DNA of 64,000 nucleotides from Homarus americanus (lineage: Eukaryota > Arthropoda > Malacostraca > Decapoda > Nephropidae), in contig NW_024729557.1 of NCBI RefSeq assembly GCF_018991925.1, positions 20,001 through 84,000 of the forward strand. Reading direction: 5' to 3'. Positions 26,662 to 36,640 of the stretch are shown here, one piece after another (position 1 is the first letter of the stretch; every line of letters begins with the position of its first letter). The notes under the pieces are model-generated. The model saw only the letters and a list, made by a program, of their open reading frames with translations. It had not been told where the DNA came from and made no database searches. A program made the position numbers and the translations under genes.

Positions 26662-26945
26662 ATTAGATTAGGTTAGGTTAGGTTAGGTTAGGTTAGGTTA
26701 GGTTAGGTTAGGTTAGGATGGTCCAAGATTAGGTTAGGTTAGGTTGGTCCAAGATTAGGTTAGGTTAGGTTGGTCCAAGATTAGGTTAGGATAGAGTACA
26801 TCAGGTCAGGTTAGATTGGTCTGGTTAGGTTAGGTTTGGGTTGGTTTGGTTAGGATAGGTCAGGCTAGGCTAAGGTAAAAGTAATGCTAGGATGAACTAG
26901 GCTAGGTAGGAGCTAGAGAAGACAAGGGTTAGGTTAGGTTAAGTC
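26662..26945 (+). repeat. Telomere-like (TTAGG) array
   Basis: About ten perfect TTAGG units (26665-26717), then TTAGG units interspersed with ATGGTCCAAGA and TTGGTCC spacers. It is the G-rich strand, opposite in orientation to the arrays at 9.3 and 12.2 kb. Confidence 0.93.
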
Positions 26946-27573
<628 letters not shown>

Positions 27574-27656
27574 GTCACTCACTGTAGTACACGTTGCTAC
27601 CGGTAGAGTGTGTTGTGTTGTGGTGTTTGTTGAGGCGTCGTAATATACATTGGCTT

Positions 27657-27915
27657 GAGCTTCCACCAACATACACACCTGACACCAACAGCTTCCACCA
27701 ACATACACACCTGACACCAACAGTTTCCACCAACATACACATCTGACACCAACAGCTTCCACCAACATACACATCTGACACCAACAGTTTCCACCAACAT
27801 ACACATCTGACACCAACAGCTTCCACCAACATACACACCTGACACCAACAGTTTCCACCAACATACACATCTGACACCAACAGTTTCCACCAACATACAC
27901 ATCTGACACCAACAT
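27657..27915 (+). repeat. 32 bp minisatellite abutting LINE-A (8 copies)
   Basis: TTCCACCAACATACACA starts units exactly 32 bp apart (27661, 27693, 27725 and on). Each ends CTGACACCAAC. The LINE-A sequence at 6457-6472 contains GCTGACACCAACTGTAGGAG, and here the last unit runs straight into CATTAGGAACATCGAGGC of LINE-A, so the unit end overlaps element sequence. Confidence 0.93.
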
Positions 27916-28400
27916 TAGGAACATCGAGGCTACCATTATCCATGAACAACTACACTGGACTGGCCATGTTACCCGCATGGACAACAGTAGACTGCCAAAG
28001 CAGCTACTTTACAGTCACCTAACGAATAGTAAACGTAACGCTGGCGGACAACTGAAAAGGTATAAGTATAGTCTTAAGACAAACCTGAAAAAGTGCCAAA
28101 TCGACCCCCTCACCTGGGAGACGATTACTCCACACCGTAACGCTTGGAGGAGCACCACACGAGAAGGTGTCAATACTTTCGAGTTAGCCCGACTGCATAA
28201 TGAGGCAGACACTGCCGCTGCCCACCCTCCACTAGATGTAGCCCTCCACACGTGCAACACCTGTAGACGACCCTGCCGGTCCCTTATCGGCCTCTTTAGT
28301 CACCTCAGAACTCACCAACCTAGGTGACATCCTTAATAACTCATATCATTGTATCATCCCTGGATGATCGTCATACTCGATCCCAAGTGACAGTAAAGTA
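27906..28400 (+). pseudogene. LINE-A 3' ORF end and UTR, copy 2
   Basis: 5'-truncated. The open frame (ATG at 27977, open upstream to about 27918) encodes the last part of the LINE-A ORF: RLPKQLLYSHL, KTNLKKCQIDPL, NTFELARLHNEA and an intact C2H2 finger (C-x2-C-x12-H-x3-H, from HTCNTCRRPC to HLRTH), then a stop at 28325-28327. The finger is single here, so copy 1's 49 bp array is derived. The 3' UTR ends CCCAAGTGACAGTAAAG followed by (TAG)n. Truncated, not functional alone. Confidence 0.9.
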
Positions 28401-28443
28401 GTAGTAGTAGTACTAGTAGTAGTATTAGTAGTAGTAGTAGTAG
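28397..28443. repeat. (TAG)n joint between LINE-A and LINE-B
   Basis: About 15 TAG/TAC/TAT triplets join the LINE-A 3' end to the internal sequence of LINE-B copy 3 with no other spacer. Confidence 0.95.
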
Positions 28444-29282
28444 ATGCCATTGCTCTAAGGTACGGTCGGCCAGTAGAAGGTTTGCCCTCCCAATGCGTGT
28501 GTGGCTCTTCCTATGACGGCGATCACGCCATGGTGTGCAAGAAAGGGGGCTTCATATGCATGAGGCATGACGAAGTAAGGGACCTTACAGCAAATATGTT
28601 GAAGGAAATCTGCCGGGATGTCATGGTAGAACCGACCCTCCTTCCATTGGATGGTGAGATCCTCCAACATAGGACTTCTAACACATCTAACGAAGCCCGT
28701 GTTGACGTCAGTGCTCGAGGATTCTGGACGCGAGGACAGCGAGCACTCTTCGACATCAGGATTTTTTATCCCATGGCCGCATGTCACCGTAACCTAGCTC
28801 TCGATGCTGCACATAGGAGGAACGAGAACGACAAGATAAGGGCAAATGGGGAGAGAATTCAAAATGTTGATCAAGGCAGCTTCACTCCCCTAGTGTTCAC
28901 AACCTCTGGTGGGATGGGACCAAGTGCAAGATGTTTCTACGCCAGACTGGCGGAGGTGATCTCCGAACAGAAGCAGCAGCCCAGAAGTTTCGTTACAGCC
29001 TGGATGAGATGTCGACTGTCTTTCTCTCTCCTTCGTTCGGCTTTGCTCTGCCTCAGGGGAACGAGAGCTTCTGCCCCTACTCCGACAACTGCTGCAGATA
29101 TCGACTATGAGGCTACAGTCACTGAATGCCGCATAAATCTGCGGCTCAACTAATTCAACACAGATAGGATAGCTTCTTATGTATTAGGATATTTAATATT
29201 AAGGTAATTAAATGGTGGCGAAGGTGTGGCTATTGGGGGAGGCTAGAGGCCCACGTATATTAAAAAAAAAAAAAAAGTAGTA
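28443..29282 (+). pseudogene. LINE-B copy 3, C-terminal endonuclease domain and 3' UTR
   Basis: 5'-truncated at the codons for DAIALRYGRPVEG. The 223-residue frame (28482-29153) carries the end of the CCHC knuckle (GSSYDGDHAMVC), RHDEVRDLTANML, EARVDVSARGFW and the DIRIF motif of the restriction-like endonuclease, and ends in the family C-terminus. An A14 tail and TAG repeats follow, then the next LINE-B copy starts. The domain is open but lacks the reverse transcriptase. Confidence 0.92.
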
Positions 29283-29285
29283 GTA

Positions 29286-30790
29286 GTAGGTTTTTGGCAG
29301 AAGTGAGGTCAAAATAACTAAGGACGGCCAAAGACATCTAGGCGCAGTAATTGGCACTACTGACTTCAAGACCGAGTACGTAGCGGGAAAGGTGAATGAG
29401 TGGGTTAGTGAAATCCAAGCCCTGTCTGAGATTGCTAACACAGAGCCACATGTGGCTTTTGCTGCATTCACCCATGGAGTCAAGCATCGTTGGAACTACC
29501 TGATGCGTACTATCCCTGATATCGTACCCCTCCTCCACCCTCTGGAAGAAGCTATCAGCGTCAATTTCATTCCCAAATTAGTGAAACACACTCACTTAAC
29601 CCCAGCAGAAAGAGCACTTCTTGTACTTCCACCAAGACTGGGAGGGATGGGACTAACCAATCCAGAGGAGATTGCTGCCACCGAACATCAAAATTCACTT
29701 AAGCTCACGGCAGCCCTCACGGACCACATAATAGCCCAGAAAGCAACAGGGGAGGTCGAGACCAGTGAAGTAAGCGAGATTCGTAGGTCCATTACGACAG
29801 ATCGACAGCACTGCCAAAATGATAAGTTGCAGCAACTGTTGCTGCAGGTTCCAGAAAATTTAAAAAAAAAGTAGCTATAGCGCAGGAGGTGGGCGCCTCG
29901 AACTGGTTAACTACGTTACCGATAAGGGCAAATGGTTTCGGTCTTAACAAACAAGAATTTACAGATGCCATTGCTCTAAGGTACGGTCGGCCAGTAGAAG
30001 GTTTACCCTCCCAATGGGTGTGTGGCTCTTCCTATGACGGCGACCACGCCATGGTGTGCAAGAAAGGGGGCTTCATATGCATGAGGCATGACGAAGTAAG
30101 GGACCTTATAGCAAATATGCTGAAGGAAATCTGCCGGGATGTCATGGTAGAACCGACCCTCCTTCCATTGGATGGCGAGATCTTCCAACATAGGACTTCA
30201 AACACATCTAACGAAGCCCGTGTTGACGTCAGTGCTCGAAGATTCTGGACGAGGGTACAGCGAGCTTTCTTCGACATCAGGATTTTTGATCCCATGGCCG
30301 CATGTCACCGTAACCTAGCTCTTGATGCTGCACATAGGAGGAACGAGAACGACAAGATAAGGGCATATGGAGAGAGAATCCAAAACGTTGATCAAGGCAG
30401 CTTCACCCCTCTAGTGTTCACAACCTCTGGTGGGATGGGACCAAGTGCAAGATGTTTCTACGCCAGACTGGCGGAGGTGATCTCCGAACAGAAGCAGCAG
30501 CCCATAGGTTGTGTTACAGCCTGGATGAGATGTCGACTGTCCTTCTCTCTCCTTCGGTCGGCTTTGCTCTGCCTCAGGGGAACGAGAGCTTCTGCCCCAA
30601 CTCCGACAACTGCCGCAGATACTGACTATGAGGCTACTGTCACTGAATGCCGCATAGATCTGCGGCTCAACTAACTCAACACAGCTAGGTAGCTACTTAT
30701 GTATTAGGATATTTAATATTAAGGTAATTAAATGGTGGCGAAGGTGTGGCTATTGGGGGAGGCTGGAGGCCACGATAAAAAAAAGTAGTA
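29286..30790 (+). pseudogene. LINE-B copy 4, RT thumb through endonuclease
   Basis: Starts directly after (TAG)n at GTTTTTGGCAGAAGTGAGG, downstream of the YADD motif. Frame 1 (to 29874) covers the post-palm region (WVSEIQALSEIAN, KHRWNYLMRTIPD, LTPAERALL, LGGMGLTNPEEIAATEHQ) and stops at TAG just after AAAAAAAAG. Frame 2 (from about 29872 to 30674) is the -1 frame: it continues VAIAQEVGASNW, then CCHC (CGSSYDGDHAMVC), RHDEVRD and the D...DIRIFDP endonuclease motif. Apart from this single -1 step, both frames are intact. Confidence 0.93.
29865..29874 (+). promoter_or_regulatory. Candidate -1 ribosomal frameshift site in LINE-B
   Basis: A AAA AAG in the upstream frame, immediately followed by a TAG stop; shifting back one base continues into the downstream endonuclease frame. 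The same A8-G-TAG occurs at 15897-15908 and 33731-33742. Alternative: an A-run indel inherited from one defective parent copy. Confidence 0.4.
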
Positions 30791-30823
30791 GTAGTAGTAG
30801 TAGTAGTGAGTAGTAGTAGTAGT
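30783..30823. repeat. (TAG)n joint between LINE-B copies 4 and 5
   Basis: TAG triplets with one GAG interruption, between the A-rich end of copy 4 and the 5' end of copy 5. Confidence 0.95.
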
Positions 30824-31523
30824 GGCGTGGCGTGGGTGTCGTGAAACGTCCTCCCTGATCTAAAGGGTTATTGGTGGGGATATACTCGCTGTGTGGGAGC
30901 GGGAATTTGACAATGTGTCGGTGAATATCGGATGTCACCCTAAGCATTGCCACCCAAGGTTTCTTCTCATCCCCTTACGGCATAAATTGTAAATATTCCG
31001 TGTGTTCACCGGCGATCACCAAGCAAGTGGTGACCTGTGCTGGGTCGGTGGAACAATGCGGTGGCTCGGAGCCAAGGTCAGTGTCGATAGGCCTACTTTG
31101 ACAGGGGTGGTCTCGAGACTTTCGCCCCTATGGGGCCGAGAGTGCTGCCCATGCGGTCGCCTCCCCACCATAGTAACGGACACTTAATGTACAGTAGGGT
31201 CTCGACGAACCAAGTGAGTATATATAACTGATATTACACCAGTGAGACCATATAAATAGTGGTTATTTGTGCCAAGGATATATAAACAAATGCCTGGTGT
31301 GACGAATTCTTGTCCATAGTGTATCATTCTGATGTATGGATGGTCGCCCTTGGGGGGGTAGAATACACACCCACGCGCGCACGTATGCCCCTACTACCTG
31401 GACACAGCAGTCCAGCCTGTCACCTCTCCGCCCTTCCCTCATAAGAACCAGTATAATCTTGCGCCTGGGACTAAATCAGATGTTCGGAGGCGGACGTAAC
31501 TGTCGCCCGAGGTGCTGTTCACT
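30824..31523 (+). other. LINE-B 5' UTR
   Basis: Non-coding, GC-moderate sequence before the first ATG at 31524. The exact left boundary is taken as the end of the (TAG)n run. No second copy exists in the window to confirm it. Confidence 0.55.
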
Positions 31524-31937
31524 ATGCCTGGTAACATTCTTTGCTGCGTCTGTGCTAGCCCGAACCAAAACTGCACAAATTGTGCTTGTGCGAGAAACAA
31601 CCGACCATGTGTGGATTGCAGGAAGCTAGACCAGTGTCGGAACCCACGTGGCAGGGAGCCGACACAGGCGGCCACAGTGGATATCGCCGGGACCCAACCA
31701 CCCGATGATATCCGAAATGATAGCAGTGAGTCTACTCAACCTGAAAATGTAGTACTAATAAATGCTGCTCCCTTAGTAGCAGGTGTCCACGAGGAGAATG
31801 AGAGACAGCCACCTCAGTGGAATGGCATGTCGTGGGAAAATGCAGACATATGGGTCAAAGAAACCTACTCAGAAATTGTCAAGTGGTCGCCCGCTAACTT
31901 ATTTGAACCACCCAATGTTCGGCCACCAAAGAAATGA
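31524..31937 (+). pseudogene. LINE-B N-terminal Cys-rich segment
   Basis: From ATG 31524 the frame begins MPGNILCCVCASPNQNC and has nine cysteines in the first 38 residues (positions 7, 8, 10, 17, 20, 22, 29, 32, 38), suggestive of zinc binding, the place where related LINEs carry DNA-binding fingers. A polar, acidic linker follows and then WNGMSWENADIWVKETYSEI. A frameshift near 31920 ends the frame; the expected continuation (ATKEMIREMTRLMTDYTQDR) is in the next frame, and a second shift near 32070 restores the first. Confidence 0.8.
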
Positions 31938-32069
31938 TTCGGGAGATGACTCGCCTCATGACTGATTACACTCAGGACCGCTTCCTCGCCCCTTTAGCTC
32001 TTCAAATACTAGCAATAATACCACATCTATTTTGTCAGAGGACACACACAAAGATTAAGCACAAAGAAA

Positions 32070-33690
32070 ATGTGGCAGACTGGGGCCCTTGATGATCTCC
32101 CATGTGAAGCAAGAACACTGCAGGAGAGACTAAAAATTACGGGTGACGGAAAGCAAAACACCGATGACGTGGCAAGAAAATTTGGAAACAAAATGCGTGT
32201 GGGAAAAGTGTCTCTTGCGGTAAGATCTCTCACAGAGGAATCCTCCGGTGGGGTGATGCCAATAAACAGAGAGACATTAAAACTATTGAAAGAGAAACAT
32301 CCCCCTGCAAGCGAAGACGAAGGCATCAGGTTCCAGGGTGACTATATCCCACCAAATGCTGTCCTGTTCGAGAAAAGAACAGGAGACATGGTGTGGAAAA
32401 AGGCACGGAAGACTCGAGGAGGAGCCGGCCCTTCAGGTCTGGATGCAAACGGTTGGAGAGTCATCCTCAGCACAAACAAGTTTGGCCCTGTAGCAAGCGA
32501 TCTCTGCACTGCCATTGCCGCCCTTGCAAGAAACCTTGCATCCTCGCTGCCATCACCTCCAGGCCCTGACGGCCTGACGCCTTATTCCTCTGGAAAAGAA
32601 ACCAGGATGCAGACCTATAGGGGTGGGGGAAGTGCTGAGGCGGATCATCGGCAAATGCATAATGGAGGTGGTAAAGGATGATGTCAGGGCAGCAGGAGGG
32701 AACCTACAAGTGTGTGCTGGCCACCAGGCTGGTGGGGAGGCCGCCATTCACGCCATGAGATTGATATTTGACCAGCGTGAATGTGAGGCCGTTCTCCTGG
32801 TGGACGCTTCAAACGCATTCAACATACTTAACCGCAAGGCTGCACTGCACAACATCAAGATCAAGTGTCCAAGCTTTGCGATGTATGTTGAAAATTCGTA
32901 TAGGAATCCATCAGACCTCTACATAGTAAACAACAAGGCTCTAAGAGGTGATACCATCTTACAGTCAACCGAGGGAACAACACAGGGGGACCCTATTGCA
33001 ATGGCAATGTATGCAATTGGCTTATCAGTGCTCCAACAAGAAATAAAATTTGAAACAACTGGGGTCAAACAAGTGGCATATGCTGATGACCTTACAGGAG
33101 CAGGAAAAGTGGAGGGCATCAAAAAGTGGTGGGACTTGGTACCATCGCGAAGTCCACAACTAGGGTACCACCCAAACGCCAGAAAGTCCTTGCTCATCGT
33201 GAAGCCAGAACATTATGAACGGGCAATGGAGATTTTTGGCGGAAGTGGGGTCAAAATAACTAAGGACGGCCAAAGACATCTACGCGCAGTAATTGGCACT
33301 ACTGACTTCAAGACCGAGTACGTAGCGGGAAAGGTGAATGAGTGAGTTAGTGAAATCCAAGCTCTGTCTGAGATTGCTAACACAGAGCCACATGCGGCCT
33401 TTGCTGCATTCACCCATGGAGTCAAGCATCGTTGGAACTACCTGATGTGTACTATCCCTGATATCGGACCCCTCCTCCACCCTCTGGAAGAAGTTATCAG
33501 TGTCAATTTCATTCCTAAATTAGTGAAACACCCTGACTTAACCCCAGCAGAAAGAGCACTTCTTGCACTTCCACCAGGACTGGGAGGGATGGGACTGACC
33601 AATCGAGAGGAGATTGCTGCCACGGAACATCAAAATTCACTTAAGCTCACGGCAGTCCATTACGACAGATCGACATATCTGCCAAAATGA
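32070..33690 (+). pseudogene. LINE-B reverse transcriptase (copy 5)
   Basis: RNA-directed DNA polymerase that would copy the element's RNA at a nicked target. Reading order: fingers region with GPSGLDANGWRVIL, a frameshift between about 32570 and 32620, then LRRIIGKCIM, LLVDASNAFN (motif A), GTTQGDP (motif B), catalytic YADD at 33079-33090 and KSLLIVKPEHYERAM. TGA at 33343-33345 replaces the tryptophan codon present in copy 4 (VNEW). After it the frame continues to 33690, where a deletion of about 86 bp near 33655, relative to copy 4, shifts it. Compared with copies 2 and 6 the palm is complete. Confidence 0.93.
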
Positions 33691-33732
33691 TAAGTTGCAG
33701 CAACTGTTCCTGCAGGTTCCAGAAAATTTGAA

Positions 33733-33742
33733 AAAAAAGTAG
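33733..33742 (+). promoter_or_regulatory. Candidate -1 frameshift site, copy 5
   Basis: AAAAAAG then TAG, as in copies 2 and 4. The downstream frame begins VAIAQEVG. Confidence 0.35.
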
Positions 33743-34542
33743 CTATAGCACAGGAGGTGGGCGCCTCGAACTGGTTAACTACGTTACCAATAAGGGCAAA
33801 TGGTTTCAGTCTTAATAAACAAGAATTTACAGATGCCATTGCTCTAAGGTACGGTCGGCCAGTAGAAGGTTTGCCCTCCCAATGCGTGTGTGGCCCTTCC
33901 TATGATGGCGATCACGCCATGGTGTGCAAGAAAGGGGGCTTCATATGCATGACGGATGACGAAGTAAGGGACCTCACCGCAAATATGCTGAAGGAAATCT
34001 GCCGGGATATCATGGTAGAACCGACCCTCCTTCAACTGGAGGGTGAGATCTTCCAACACAGGACTTCAAACACATCTAACGAAGCCCGTGTGGACGTCAG
34101 TGCTCGAGGATTCTGGACGCAGGGACAGCAAGCCTTCTTCGACATCAGGATTTTTGATCCCATGGCCGCATGTCACCGTAACTTAGCTCTCGATGCTGCA
34201 CACAGGAGGAACGAGAACGACAAGATAAGGGCATACGGGGAGAGAATTCAGAACGTTGATCAAGGCAGCTTCACTCCTCTAGTGTTCACAACCTCTGGTG
34301 GGATGGGACCAAGTGCAAGATGTTTCTACGCCAGACTCGCGGAGTTGATCTCCGAACAGAAGCAGCAGCCCAGAAGTTATGTTACAGCCTGGATGAGATG
34401 TCGACTGTCTTTCTCTCTCCTTCGGTCGGCTTTGCTCTGCCTCAGGGGAACGAGAGCTTCTGCCCCTACTCCGACAACTGCTGCAGATATTGACTATGAG
34501 GCTACAGTCACTGAATGCCGCATAGATCTGCGGCTCAACTAA
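33739..34542 (+). pseudogene. LINE-B CCHC knuckle and restriction-like endonuclease (copy 5)
   Basis: An intact open frame of about 268 residues to the natural C-terminus (CRIDLRLN, stop). A CCHC knuckle (C-x-C-x7-H-x3-C) lies at 33883-33927. Downstream are a conserved DEVRDLTANML (RHDEVRD in other copies, TDDEVRD here), an aspartate in EARVDVSARGFW at 34093-34095, and FFDIRIFDP with its aspartate at 34141-34143, resembling the spaced acidic residues of PD-(D/E)XK nucleases. The first codon is taken as the -1 frame exit from the slippery site; no ATG is nearby, consistent with either frameshifting or decay. Confidence 0.82.
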
Positions 34543-34649
34543 TTTAACACAGATAGGATAGCTTCTTATGTATTAGGATATTTAATATTAAGGTAAATAA
34601 ATGGTGGCGAAGGTGTGGCTATTGGGGGAGGCTGGAGGCCACGTTTAAA

Positions 34650-34690
34650 AAAAAAAAAAAAAGTAATAGTAGTAGTAGTAGTATTAGTAC
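34650..34690. repeat. A17 plus (TAG)n joint, LINE-B to CR1-like
   Basis: The A-rich tail and TAG triplets lead directly into the CR1-like fragment. Confidence 0.95.
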
Positions 34691-36290
34691 CAGAGAGCCC
34701 TAATTATGGACAATGAGGAATTTAGATCAGCCAAATGGCACTTGGAGATGAAACTAGCCCAAAATATTAAGAAAGATCCCAAGTCCTTTTATGAGTATGT
34801 CAAGAGTAAAATGAACACCAAGGATACTGTCGACTCTCTGAAGGTTACCAACGTGGCCCTGGAGGATGACAGACAAACCTTTGATACCATTCATGAATAC
34901 TTGGCATCAGTCCTCACACAAGAGACGATGGATAACAGGATAACACGCCAGTACCTAAGATAACGTATTGAGAGAGATAACAATTACAGAAGTTATCGTC
35001 AAAAGGAAAGTAACCAGCTTGAGGGGGGAATTCATATCCCCTTGAGTGGACGGAACACGGACGAAGGTGATGCAGGAGGTGGTGAAAGAGATGTGTGCCT
35101 CACTACCTCACTGATGAAGGGTAGGAACGTCACCCCAATATACAAGAAAGGTAAAGGAAAACTATAGCCCCAATACGTACAAGTGAAGGGGACTGTACCT
35201 AGGCTATATGACCAGCCCCTGTAAACGCACTAGTGAAGGGAACTGTACCTAGGCTATATGACGAGCCCCTGTAAACGCACTAGTGAAGGGGACTCTACTT
35301 AGGCTATATGACCAGCCCCTGTAAACGCACTAGTGAAGGGTACTGTACATGAATATCTTCCAAGTTGTTTGACAAAGTCCCACATGCACATCTACCTCAT
35401 AAGATCGAGGCACATGGAATCACAGGCGAGATTTTGATTTGGATTAACAACTGGCTCGAAGACTTGCAACATTCTGAGTGGAAATCGGTTCTCAGTGGAG
35501 TAACACAAGGCTCTATCCCTGAACCCACCTTGTTCATGATCTACATAAACAACATAGATGAAAATATATCAAGCCACAGTGTCAAGTTTGAGGAAGACAC
35601 GAAGATATTTGGGAAGGTAATAAGTCAAGACGATGTGGCAACAATGCAAAAAAAAACTGCATGAGCTGTTCAAATGGTCTTAAGACTGGCAAATTGTCTT
35701 TAACATTATGAAATAGAGGAGCCTATCCGTTAGATAAATCAACCCTAATTACAACTATTGTGTTAATAACATTTTCCTGTGTACTGTCTATAAGGAGAAA
35801 GATCTTGATGTTGTGATATATGAGTCACTGAAGGCAGCGCAACAAGTGAGGAAAGCAAACCTAGATTTAGGAAATACAGTACAAAGTGAACCTTTAAATA
35901 CTAAGACAGAAAAATGATCCTTCAATCAAACAAATCTCACGTAGACCACAGGTTGGATTACTGTATACAGGCATGGAAACCTTACCTCCAGAAAGACCTA
36001 ACATCCCTATAGTAGAGATACAACAGAGGAGCTAAGATCATTACTGAACTATGTCATCTCCAGAGGACCTTAGGACTAACAACCCTTCACACAAGAGGAC
36101 AGATCTCACTGAAACTTTCAAAATCCTGAAAGTGATGGAAAACGTGAACCCGGGACACTGTGGGTGATGCCACGCACCACCACATGATGGAACGTGACTA
36201 CAACCTGGCCAAGTTATCATGATGAACGAATATAACGGCCTATGGTACAGTCTACCAGCAAAAGTTGGAGAGATAGCTCACCACCACAGG
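34691..36290 (+). pseudogene. CR1-like LINE copy 2, reverse transcriptase remnant
   Basis: Starts mid-ORF with KKDPKSFYEYVKSKMN (34706-34963), then heavily frameshifted fingers (NVTPIYKKGK), a 50 bp repeat insertion, and a palm frame (35365-35664): FDKVPHAHL, SGVTQGSIPEPTLF, INNIDENIS and KFEEDTKIF where the family has FADDTKI, so the first catalytic aspartate is replaced (FEED, 35587-35598). Remnants of the thumb (YKEKDLDVVI, RPQVGLLYTG, ETFKILKVMENV) continue in shifting frames to NGLWYSLPAKVGEIAH at 36235-36282, the ORF end. Same group as the minus-strand copy at 19.5-22.8 kb but a different subfamily. Inactive. Confidence 0.88.
35178..35345 (+). repeat. 50 bp repeat inside CR1-like copy 2 (3.3 copies)
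   Basis: GTAAACGCAC recurs at 35221, 35271 and 35321, exactly 50 bp apart. It interrupts the reverse transcriptase between the fingers and palm motifs. Confidence 0.95.
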
Positions 36291-36640
36291 CCTTGGTGGT
36301 GGTAGACTCAGCAGAGTCCACGTTGTGGTGGTGGTGGTAGCCTCACCACAGGCGAGGTAGACCATGACAGTCACCAAAGCCAGGCAGACTCCAGTGGCTC
36401 AGCCCGCCTCAGCAGGTGGTGAGACACAGCCCACGTACTGCTGAGTGGCTCCAAGGCCAGCCCAACAGCACTGGTGTTGACGCAGGCAGACCCAGCACAG
36501 CCTACCAGCACAGGTAGGTGGTGGTAGACCATGGAAAGCCCACCAGCAGCAGTGGGTGGTAGTAATTTCAGTTAACAGGTTGCAGGTTTGTGCCCAGGTG
36601 TCTCACTGTCAGGGTTGTGGTGGTGGTGGCAGAATAGATT
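36291..36640. repeat. Degenerate lead-in to the 42 bp array
   Basis: GTGGTGGTGG, GTAGACC and CCAGCA phrases occur irregularly between the CR1-like ORF end and the regular array. No gene. Confidence 0.6.

Larger units (their letters stand above)
30824..34665 (+). mobile_element. LINE-B copy 5, near full length (3.8 kb)
   Basis: The only copy with a 5' region. Order: 5' UTR (30824 to about 31523), Cys-rich N-terminus, linker, reverse transcriptase, A8 slippery site, CCHC knuckle, restriction-like endonuclease, 3' UTR, A17 tail, then (TAG)n. This is the architecture of early-branching site-specific LINEs (R2, R4/Dong, NeSL type: one ORF, C-terminal CCHC plus PD-(D/E)XK-like nuclease, no APE domain). 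The clade assignment is inferred from motif order. Multiple lesions (listed in the parts) make it inactive. Confidence 0.88.

Noticed and set aside
31002..31187. Small ORF in the LINE-B 5' region (61 codons)
   Set aside because: No conserved motif and no other copy; probably chance in a UTR.
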